Origin: DATEPR01 sp036503065
Lineage (GTDB): Bacteria; Actinomycetota; Actinomycetes; Mycobacteriales; Pseudonocardiaceae
Direction of reading: 5' to 3'
NCBI GenBank assembly: GCA_036503065.1
Contig: DASXXM010000298.1
Coordinates: 1-5,253, forward strand
Length of the DNA stretch: 5,253 bases
Shown: positions 1 through 5,253 of the stretch, one piece after another
Position numbering within the stretch: position 1 is the stretch's first letter
How the letters are laid out: each line of letters starts with the position of its first letter
Made by a program: the position numbers and the translations under genes
The notes under the pieces: model-generated
The model's database searches: none
Told to the model about the DNA's origin: nothing
The model's input: only the letters and a program-made list of their open reading frames with translations

Positions 1-140
1 CCGACGACGTTGCCGACCAGCAGCCAGCCCAACCAGAGCAGCACGCCGCTGACCCCGGCGGTCAGCGCGGTGGCCAGCAGTGTCAGCCGAACCCGGAGCC
101 CTGGTCCACGCCGACCGCCTACCGCGGTGCGCTCAGCCAA
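1..140 (-). CDS. Sensor histidine kinase, N-terminal fragment (cut by left edge)
   Basis: This is an open frame that overlaps the end of the response-regulator gene and runs off the left edge after 46 codons. The product begins MAERTAVGGRRGPGLRVRLT and then has a hydrophobic stretch at about residues 19-46 (LLATALTAGVSGVLLWLGWL followed by LVGNVV), which fits a first membrane-spanning helix behind a short, basic cytosolic lead. That layout is usual for a sensor histidine kinase, which would autophosphorylate on a histidine and pass phosphate to the regulator encoded just upstream. The dimerisation and ATPase domains lie outside the window, so the kinase identity rests on gene order and the N-terminus only. 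The start taken is TTG at 140-138, with a GGAGG about 12 bases upstream. An in-frame GTG at 161-159 is the alternative. There is no other ATG, GTG or TTG before the membrane helix. The overlap with the regulator stop suggests translational coupling. Confidence 0.62.
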   Translation of the reverse strand, partial: MAERTAVGGRRGPGLRVRLTLLATALTAGVSGVLLWLGWLLVGNVV

Positions 141-831
141 CGGGTCCGTCGACCTCCACACCGACCTGGCCGGCGGCCGGGACGCGATAGCCGGAGCCGA
201 CGACCGTATCGATGATGCCCGGTTCGCCGAGCTTCTTGCGCAGCGTCATCACCGTCACCCGGACGGTGGTGGTGAACGGGTCGGCGTTCTCGTCCCACAC
301 CCGCTCCAGCAACTCCTCGCTGCTGACCACCGTGCCGCCCGCGGCGAGCAGCACCTCCAGCACGCCGAACTCCTTGCGGGTCAGCTCGATCGGCTGACCC
401 GACCGGGTCACGGTGTGCTTGGCCGGGTCAAGCGCGATGTCCCCGGCGCGCAGCACCGGCGGCGTGGCGGGGGTGGACCGGCGCGCAAGCGCCCGGACCC
501 TGGCCACCAGCTCGGGGAACGCGAACGGCTTGGCGAGGTAGTCGTCCGCGCCGAGCGACAGGCCCTCGACCCGGTCGGCGATGCCGTCGCTGGCCGTGAG
601 CATGATCACTCTGCTGATCGCGCCGGACGCCACGATCTCCTGGCACAGCTGATCGCCGGACATGCCGGGCAGGTCACGATCCAGTACGACCACGTCGTAC
701 CGGGTGACCGACACCTTCTCGTGGCCGGAATCCCCGTCCAGCGCCACGTCGACCGCCATGCCTTCGCGCCGCAGGCCGCGGGCTATCGCCTCGGCGAGCG
801 GCTGTTCGTCTTCGACCACCAGAATGCGCAC
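133..831 (-). CDS. OmpR/PhoB-family response regulator, CutR-like
   Basis: This is a two-component response regulator: a cytosolic DNA-binding protein activated by phosphorylation. Numbered from GTG 831, the receiver domain (about 1-115) carries the acidic pair E7/D8, the phospho-acceptor D51 in VVVLDRDLPG, T79 in VIMLTASD and K101 in DDYLAKPF. All conserved receiver residues are therefore present. The C-terminal winged helix (about 127-222) shows ELTRKEFGVLEVLL, the WDENADPFTTTVRVTVMTLR recognition-helix region and the final GSGYRV wing. The DENxDPFT signature and LDRDLPG remind me of Streptomyces CutR; that assignment is from memory, so no symbol is given. With this start the protein has 232 residues, normal for the family. 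GTG 831 gives the usual MRILVVEDE beginning. ATG 849 would add six residues (MWHRGG). Neither start has a well-spaced Shine-Dalgarno. The stop (135-133) lies inside the following kinase-like gene, so the two form an operon. It starts 55 bases after the dxs stop. Confidence 0.93.
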   Translation of the reverse strand: MRILVVEDEQPLAEAIARGLRREGMAVDVALDGDSGHEKVSVTRYDVVVLDRDLPGMSGDQLCQEIVASGAISRVIMLTASDGIADRVEGLSLGADDYLAKPFAFPELVARVRALARRSTPATPPVLRAGDIALDPAKHTVTRSGQPIELTRKEFGVLEVLLAAGGTVVSSEELLERVWDENADPFTTTVRVTVMTLRKKLGEPGIIDTVVGSGYRVPAAGQVGVEVDGPVG

Positions 832-832
832 C

Positions 833-886
833 CCACCACGGTGCCACATCCACCGCGACAGGCGGCGGACGCGTCCACAGTGGTGG
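833..886. repeat. Imperfect inverted repeat between dxs and the response regulator
   Basis: The arms CCACCACGGTG (833-843) and CACAGTGGTGG (876-886) are reverse complements at 10 of 11 positions, separated by 32 bases. Between them, a perfect 10-bp palindrome, GGACGCGTCC (867-876), overlaps the right arm by one base. The right arm begins immediately after the dxs stop codon (889-887). The left arm ends one base before the GTG start taken for the response regulator (831). There is no T-run on the minus strand after either arm, so it is not a textbook intrinsic terminator. It could be an operator for the downstream regulator, an RNA hairpin over the regulator's ribosome-binding region, or chance in GC-rich sequence. 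Confidence 0.35.
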
Positions 887-2827
887 TTAGTTCTGCGGGT
901 CCGACGGCGCCGTCGAGGTGTCGGACACCTCGGTGGGGCGAACCTCGGCGAGCAGGTCGGCCGCCCACTCGGTGATCCGGCGGGCCACGTCCTGGGCGGT
1001 CAGGCCGAGACCCGTCAGCACCTCGTCCCGGGTGCCCGGCTGGATGAACAGCTGTGGCACGGCCAGGTCGAGCAACGGCACCGGCAGGCCCGCGTCCCGC
1101 AGCCTCGCCGACAGGGCCCAGCCGAAGCCGCCGTGCCGGCCGCCGTCCTCCAGGGTCACCACCAGCCGGTGTTCCCCGGCCATGGCCAGCAGCTCGCCCG
1201 GCACCGGCACGACCCACCTCGGGTCGACCACGGTCACGCCGATGCCCTGGTCCGCGATGCGTTCCGCGGCCGCGAGACCGATCGCGCCGAACGCGCCGAC
1301 CGCGACCAGCAGCACATCCGCCGACTCGTCGTCGGCAGGCCGGCGCAGCACGTCGACGGTGCCGACGCGATCGATCGACGGGACCGACTCGATCACCGCG
1401 CCACGGGGGAACCGCAGCACGGTCGGGCCGTCCTCGACGGCGACGGCCTCCCGCAGCTCGGTGCGCAGCGAATCCGCGTCCCGTGGTGCCGCGACCCGGA
1501 TGCCGGGAATGAGGCCCAGCATCGAGATGTCCCACATGCCGTGGTGGCTGGGGCCGTCCGGGCCGGTGATGCCGGCCCGGTCCAGCACGACGGTCACCGG
1601 CTGCCGGTGCAGCGCCACGTCCATCAACAGCTGGTCGAACGCCCGGTTGAGGAACGTCGCGTAGATCGCGACCACCGGGTGCAGCCCGCCCATGGCCATG
1701 CCGGCCGCGGACGTGACCGCGTGCTGTTCCGCGATGCCCACGTCGAACCAGCGGTTCGGGTACGCCTGCGCGAACTTGTCAAGGCCGGTCGAGCCGAGCA
1801 TGGCGGCGGTGATCGCGACCACGTCCGGCCGGTCCGCGCCGATGCGTACCAGCTCGTCGGCGAACACCGACGTCCAGCCGCGCTTCTTCGTGGCGGTCGG
1901 CGCGCCGGTCTCCGGGTCCATCGGATCGGTCTGGTGCATCTGGTCGGCCTCGTGGTTCTCGGCGGGCGCGTAGCCGTTGCCCTTGCGGGTGACGGCGTGC
2001 ACGATCACCGGCCCGCCGAACGCCTTGGCCCGCGCCAGCGCCGACTCCACCGCGGCGATGTCGTGGCCGTCGACCGGACCCATGTACTTCAGGCCGAGGT
2101 CCTCGAACATGCCCTGTGGCGCGAGCGCGTCCTTCAGGCCGCGCTTGGCGGCGTGCAGCGCGGTGTAAATGGGCCTGCCGACCACGGGCGTGTTCAGCAG
2201 CGCCGCCTTGCCGCCGGCAAGGGCGCGCTCGTAGCCGGGACGCAGCCGCAGCGCGGCCAGGTAGTCGGCGAGGCCCCCGATGGTCGGCGAGTACGAGCGG
2301 CCGTTGTCGTTGACCACGACCACCACCGGGCGGTCCGGGTCGGCGGCGATGTTGTTCAGCGCCTCCCAGCACATGCCGCCGGTCAGCGCGCCGTCGCCGA
2401 CGACGACCACGACATGCCGTCGGGCACCGGAGAGCTGGAACGCCTTGGCAAGGCCGTCGGCGTAGGAAAGGCCCGTCGAGGCGTGGCTGTTCTCGACCAG
2501 GTCGTGCTCGGACTCCGCCCGGTTCGGGTAGCCGGACAGGCCGTCACGCTGACGTAGCCGGTCGAAGTCGGCGTGCCGGCCGGTGACGATCTTGTGCACG
2601 TAGGCCTGGTGGCCGACGTCCCAGACGATGGCGTCGTGCGGGGAGTCGAACACCCGGTGCAACGCGATGGTCAGCTCGACCACGCCGAGGTTCGGGCCGA
2701 GGTGCCCGCCGGTCCGGGACACCTTCTGCACCAGGAACGCCCGGATCTCGGCGGCCAGCCGCCGCAGCTCGTCGGGCCGCAGCCGCTTGAGATCGGCCGG
2801 ACCGTGCACGGATTCCAGCAACGACAC
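887..2827 (-). CDS. dxs: 1-deoxy-D-xylulose-5-phosphate synthase
   Basis: This cytosolic enzyme condenses pyruvate with glyceraldehyde 3-phosphate, using thiamine diphosphate and Mg2+, to give DXP. It is the entry step of the MEP isoprenoid pathway and also supplies thiamine and pyridoxal precursors. Numbered from GTG 2827 (646 residues, usual length), domain I has SRTGGHLGPNLG (H42), WDVGHQ (69-74), SEHDLVENSHAS, and the diphosphate/metal motif from GDGALTGG (144) to NDN (173-175). Domain II (about 315-485) has the cofactor-activating glutamate in DVGIAEQH (E367), then FLNRAFDQ and DRAGITGPDG followed by SHHG (H428/H429). A transketolase C-terminal domain follows and a short, likely disordered tail ends the protein. 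No key residue is missing. GTG 2827 gives the family-typical MSLLESVHGPADLK and has AGGTGGAG just upstream. GTG 2842 would add MRWSL with no visible ribosome-binding site. The gene lies 81 bases after the methyltransferase stop, with a possible promoter between. Confidence 0.98.
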   Translation of the reverse strand: MSLLESVHGPADLKRLRPDELRRLAAEIRAFLVQKVSRTGGHLGPNLGVVELTIALHRVFDSPHDAIVWDVGHQAYVHKIVTGRHADFDRLRQRDGLSGYPNRAESEHDLVENSHASTGLSYADGLAKAFQLSGARRHVVVVVGDGALTGGMCWEALNNIAADPDRPVVVVVNDNGRSYSPTIGGLADYLAALRLRPGYERALAGGKAALLNTPVVGRPIYTALHAAKRGLKDALAPQGMFEDLGLKYMGPVDGHDIAAVESALARAKAFGGPVIVHAVTRKGNGYAPAENHEADQMHQTDPMDPETGAPTATKKRGWTSVFADELVRIGADRPDVVAITAAMLGSTGLDKFAQAYPNRWFDVGIAEQHAVTSAAGMAMGGLHPVVAIYATFLNRAFDQLLMDVALHRQPVTVVLDRAGITGPDGPSHHGMWDISMLGLIPGIRVAAPRDADSLRTELREAVAVEDGPTVLRFPRGAVIESVPSIDRVGTVDVLRRPADDESADVLLVAVGAFGAIGLAAAERIADQGIGVTVVDPRWVVPVPGELLAMAGEHRLVVTLEDGGRHGGFGWALSARLRDAGLPVPLLDLAVPQLFIQPGTRDEVLTGLGLTAQDVARRITEWAADLLAEVRPTEVSDTSTAPSDPQN

Positions 2828-2831
2828 CAAA

Positions 2832-2839
2832 CTCCACCT
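2832..2839 (-). promoter_or_regulatory. Ribosome-binding site that decides the dxs start
   Basis: The minus strand reads AGGTGGAG here, four bases before GTG 2827 (six if AGGTGG is taken as the core). It falls inside the longer reading that starts at GTG 2842, and that upstream GTG has no purine-rich element before it. This favours GTG 2827 as the dxs initiation codon. Confidence 0.55.
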
Positions 2840-2862
2840 CACCTAGATCGCGGGTTCGGGCC

Positions 2863-2868
2863 AGTCTA
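2863..2868 (-). promoter_or_regulatory. Possible -10 element of a dxs promoter
   Basis: The minus strand reads TAGACT (TAnnnT pattern) in the gap before dxs. A start of transcription about seven bases downstream would leave a leader of roughly 30 bases ahead of GTG 2827, containing the ribosome-binding site. I see no good -35 hexamer at 16-19 bases. A TCGACA further upstream sits 22 bases away, which is too far. The proposal rests on one short motif and the gap position. Confidence 0.25.
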
Positions 2869-2908
2869 TGACCGCCCGATCCGGTGAGCCTGTCGACCGT
2901 TCGTGGTG

Positions 2909-4159
2909 TCACCCACGCGGCGTCAACAGGGCGACGCACTCCACGTGGTGGGTCATCGGGAAACTGTCGAACGCGCGCAGCCGGGCCAGCCGGTAGCCGT
3001 GCCCGGCGAACGTGGCAACGTCCCTGGCCAGCGCCGCCGGATCGCACGCCACGTAGATCACCCGGTCGGGCCCGCGCCCGGCGATACCGTCCACGACGAG
3101 CCGGCCCGCGCCCTTGCGCGGCGGGTCGAGCACGACCACGTCGGGCCGCCCGTCGCCGACCGTGCCGTTGACCAGCGCCTGTTCCACCCGGCCGGCGACG
3201 CATCGGACCTGCGGCAGGTCCGCCAGGTTGGCCTCGGCGTCGGTGACCGCGGGGCGGGACGCCTCGACCAGCACCACGGCGCCGGTCACCGTGGCCTGCG
3301 CGGCCAGTACCGCCGCGAACAGCCCGACCCCGCCGTACAGGTCCCAGGCCCGCCCGCCCGGCGGCACGGCGGCCCACTCCGCGACCACCCCGGCCAGGGT
3401 GTCGGCGGCGGCCGGATGGACCTGCCAGAAGCCGTCCGCGCGCAGGCGCCACGTCCGGCCGACGGCGTGCTGTTCGGCCCGGCCGCCGCTGCGCCACCTG
3501 GTCCGCCAGCGCCTGGTGCCGGAGATCGGCTCGCGGCGGGCGACGTGGTGCCGGCCGGTGTCGTCGAGCACCGCCTCGATCTCCACGTCCGTCGGCCATT
3601 GCCGGTCCACCACGCCGTCCAGGAGATCGGGCACCGCGATCGGGCAGCGTTCATCAACTTGGCTCACCAACGGCAGCACGCGATGGCTGCGGTGCGCCCG
3701 CAGTCCGGGTTGGCCGGCCGGGTCGACGGCAAGACGCAGCCGGGTCCGCCAGTGCAGCGGACCACCGGGCAGTTCCTCGACGTCGACCGGCCAGTCGATG
3801 CCGGCCAGCCTGCTGAGCTGCTCCGCGATCACCGACGCCTTCATGGCCCGCTGCGCGGCCGGGGTGGCGTGCTGCCAGTCGCAGCCGCCGCAGCCGGCCG
3901 GCCGGGCCAACGGACAGGGCGCCGGGACCCGGTCCACCGAAGCCGTCCGCACCTCGACCGCGTCCGCCCGGCAGAACGACCCGCCGTGGTCCTCGGTGAC
4001 CTCAACGAGCACCCGTTCGCCGGGCAGGGCGTGCCGCACGAACACCACCCGGCCCTCGGCCCGCGCCACGCAGTGCCCGCCGTGCGCGACCGAACCGACG
4101 TCGACCTCGAACCGGCGGCCTACCCAGCCGGCCGCATCGAGACCATGCGATTGCGTCAT
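2909..4159 (-). CDS. TRAM-domain class I SAM-dependent RNA methyltransferase (TrmA/RlmD-like)
   Basis: This is predicted to methylate uridine C5 in tRNA or rRNA, but the target cannot be read from the sequence. The 416 residues hold an N-terminal TRAM RNA-binding domain (about 16-75). A cysteine cluster follows, C82-x7-C90-x2-C93 with C172 further on, matching the four ligands of the RlmD/RumA [4Fe-4S] cluster. The Rossmann methyltransferase domain has DLYGGVGLF (273-281, SAM binding), acidic E299 after strand 2, DPPRKG (345-350), the catalytic cysteine C372 in YVACDP, and FPMTHHVE ending in the general-base glutamate E407. All residues expected of an active m5U enzyme are present. The start ATG 4159-4157 shares four bases with the permease stop (ATGA), and a GGTGGA lies nine bases upstream, so reinitiation or coupling is likely. 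The nearest relatives are the actinobacterial class annotated 'TRAM domain-containing protein' (M. tuberculosis Rv2689c type). The symbols trmA and rlmD are withheld because specificity is unknown. Confidence 0.93.
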   Translation of the reverse strand: MTQSHGLDAAGWVGRRFEVDVGSVAHGGHCVARAEGRVVFVRHALPGERVLVEVTEDHGGSFCRADAVEVRTASVDRVPAPCPLARPAGCGGCDWQHATPAAQRAMKASVIAEQLSRLAGIDWPVDVEELPGGPLHWRTRLRLAVDPAGQPGLRAHRSHRVLPLVSQVDERCPIAVPDLLDGVVDRQWPTDVEIEAVLDDTGRHHVARREPISGTRRWRTRWRSGGRAEQHAVGRTWRLRADGFWQVHPAAADTLAGVVAEWAAVPPGGRAWDLYGGVGLFAAVLAAQATVTGAVVLVEASRPAVTDAEANLADLPQVRCVAGRVEQALVNGTVGDGRPDVVVLDPPRKGAGRLVVDGIAGRGPDRVIYVACDPAALARDVATFAGHGYRLARLRAFDSFPMTHHVECVALLTPRG

Positions 4160-5253
4160 CGGTGCTTGTCCACCGGTTGCTCACGGGTGGTCTCGGTGGC
4201 CGACGGTGGCCGACGCTGTTCCAGGCCGCGCCGGATCGCGCCGGGCGCCGCGGTGGCCGCCTTCGCGGCACGCACGGCTCGCGCCCGCGCCCTTGCCGAC
4301 GACTCGAGCTGCCACGGCACGCTGGTCACCATCACGCCCGGCTGGAACAGCAGCCTGCCCTTGAGGCGCAGCGCGCTCTGGTTGTGCAGGATCTGCTCCC
4401 ACCACCGGCCGACCACGTACTCCGGGATGAACACGGTGAGCACGTCACGCGGGTTGTCCTTGCGCATCCGGCGCACGTACTCCAGCACCGGCCGGGTGAT
4501 CTCGCGGTACGGGGACTCGATCACCTTCAGCGGCACCCGGAAGTCCTCCGCCGCCCACCGCTCCATCAGCGCTCTCGTGTCCGCCTCGTCCACGTTGACC
4601 GTCAGCGCCTCCAGCGTGTCCGGCCGGGTGGCCCGCGCGTAGGCGATGGCCCGCAGGGTCGGCAGGTGCAGCTTGGACACCAGCACGATCGCGTGGTTGT
4701 GCGCCGGCAGGACGCTGTGCTCCTCGGTGGACGCGTCCAGTTCGGCGGCCACGCCGTCGTAGTGCCGGCGGATCGCGCTCATCAGCACGTAGAACGCCAC
4801 CATCGCGGCGATCGCGATCCACGCGCCGGTCAGGAACTTGGTGATCACGACGATGACCAGTACCAACGCGGTCATGCACAGGCCGAACGTGTTGATCGCC
4901 TGGGAGCGGCGCATCCGCCGCCGCACCGACCGATCGGTCTCGTTGCGCAGCAACCGGTTCCAGTGCCGGATCATGCCGGCCTGGCTGCAGTTGAACGACA
5001 CGAAGACGCCCACGATGTAGAGCTGGATCAGCCGGGTCGCGTCACCGTTGAACGCCACGATCAGCACGCCCGCGAACACCGCGAGGAACAGGATGCCGTT
5101 GCTGTAGGCGAGGCGGTCGCCCCTGGTGTGCAGCTGGCGGGGCAGGTAGTGGTCCTGGGCCAGGATCGAGCCCAGCACCGGGAAGCCGTTGAACGCGGTG
5201 TTCGCGGCCAGCACCAGGATGATCCCGGTCACGAACGACACGAAGTAGAACCC
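4156..5253 (-). CDS. APC-superfamily permease with USP-like tail, probable KimA-type potassium importer (N-terminus beyond right edge)
   Basis: The frame is open to the right edge (first visible residues GFYFVSFVTG) and ends at TGA 4158-4156. The visible 365 residues are about half of a family protein of roughly 600-670. Numbered from the edge, membrane segments lie at about 5-31, 51-68, 74-93, 120-139 and 144-161. The loop from NGFPVLGSILAQD through LPRQLHTRGDRLAYSNGI recalls the KimA/YdaO potassium importers of the APC superfamily more than amino-acid permeases. From about 185 to 310 there is a soluble alpha/beta region (HAIVLVSKLHLPTLRAIAYA; DTLEALTVNVD; PRDVLTVFIPEYVVGRWWEQ) resembling a universal-stress-protein fold; in KimA that domain is the c-di-AMP target. 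A basic Ala/Arg-rich tail (about 319-348) follows. The permease class is clear. Potassium as substrate and c-di-AMP control are inferences. The ATGA overlap places it in one transcript with the methyltransferase. Confidence 0.88.
   Translation of the reverse strand, partial: GFYFVSFVTGIILVLAANTAFNGFPVLGSILAQDHYLPRQLHTRGDRLAYSNGILFLAVFAGVLIVAFNGDATRLIQLYIVGVFVSFNCSQAGMIRHWNRLLRNETDRSVRRRMRRSQAINTFGLCMTALVLVIVVITKFLTGAWIAIAAMVAFYVLMSAIRRHYDGVAAELDASTEEHSVLPAHNHAIVLVSKLHLPTLRAIAYARATRPDTLEALTVNVDEADTRALMERWAAEDFRVPLKVIESPYREITRPVLEYVRRMRKDNPRDVLTVFIPEYVVGRWWEQILHNQSALRLKGRLLFQPGVMVTSVPWQLESSARARARAVRAAKAATAAPGAIRRGLEQRRPPSATETTREQPVDKHR

Noticed and set aside
867..876. GGACGCGTCC palindrome as a stand-alone operator
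   Set aside because: A single 10-bp palindrome is not surprising at this GC content. It is kept only as part of the larger inverted repeat.
10..975. Plus-strand open frame over the two-component genes
   Set aside because: It is antisense to the receiver and winged-helix coding sequence and its translation is compositionally biased without domains.
662..2557. Long plus-strand open frame (631 codons) opposite dxs and the response regulator
   Set aside because: It lies antisense to two genes with intact family motifs. Its translation is Arg/His/Gly-rich, with no recognisable domain, as expected for a GC-rich shadow frame.
2843..2908. Intrinsic terminator between the methyltransferase and dxs
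   Set aside because: I could not find a stable stem followed by a T-run on the minus strand. Only short, weak complementarities are present.
2544..3599. Minus-strand open frame bridging dxs and the methyltransferase in another frame
   Set aside because: It overlaps both real genes out of frame and its product is Arg/Gly/Ala-rich with no motif. The GC-rich third positions of the true frame explain it.
2903..4642. Long plus-strand open frame (579 codons) opposite the methyltransferase and permease
   Set aside because: It is an antisense shadow of two well-supported genes. It has low-complexity Arg/Pro/Ala/Gly composition and spans their junction without any family motif.
4156..5253. Permease as a conventional amino-acid transporter
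   Set aside because: The loop motif RGDRLAYSNGI and the long USP-like cytosolic tail fit KimA-type proteins better. It cannot be fully excluded because the N-terminal half is outside the window.

Overview
The window is GC-rich (roughly 70% by eye) and every gene I can support lies on the minus strand. The codon use, the actinobacterial style of the encoded proteins and the gene order (APC permease, TRAM-domain RNA methyltransferase, then dxs) point to a chromosomal segment of a high-GC actinomycete, plausibly Pseudonocardiales or a relative. The genus assignment is an inference. I see no mobile element, CRISPR array, tRNA or rRNA.

Reading in the direction of transcription, from the right edge leftwards: (1) the C-terminal 365 residues of a large APC-superfamily permease, cut by the window edge. 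It has about five visible membrane segments and a cytosolic tail resembling a universal-stress-protein (USP) fold, which makes it look like a KimA/YdaO-type potassium importer. (2) A complete TRAM-domain, SAM-dependent RNA methyltransferase of the TrmA/RlmD (RumA) class, whose start codon overlaps the permease stop in an ATGA junction. (3) After an 81-bp gap with a possible promoter, dxs, the first enzyme of the MEP isoprenoid pathway. (4) After a 55-bp gap that contains an imperfect inverted repeat, an OmpR/PhoB-type response regulator resembling the CutR group. (5) The first 46 codons of an overlapping gene, probably the partner sensor histidine kinase, cut by the left edge.

The permease and methyltransferase look translationally coupled. 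dxs may have its own promoter but could also receive read-through. The regulator and kinase form a classical two-component operon. From memory, Mycobacterium tuberculosis keeps the same neighbourhood (permease Rv2690c beside methyltransferase Rv2689c, dxs1 a few genes away, TrkA-type ceoB/ceoC on the other side of the permease). This suggests that TrkA-like potassium genes may lie just beyond position 5253. This is mostly conserved housekeeping sequence. The points that deserve a second look are the permease's probable potassium/c-di-AMP role, its coupling to an RNA-modifying enzyme, start-site choices, and the repeat at the response-regulator start.
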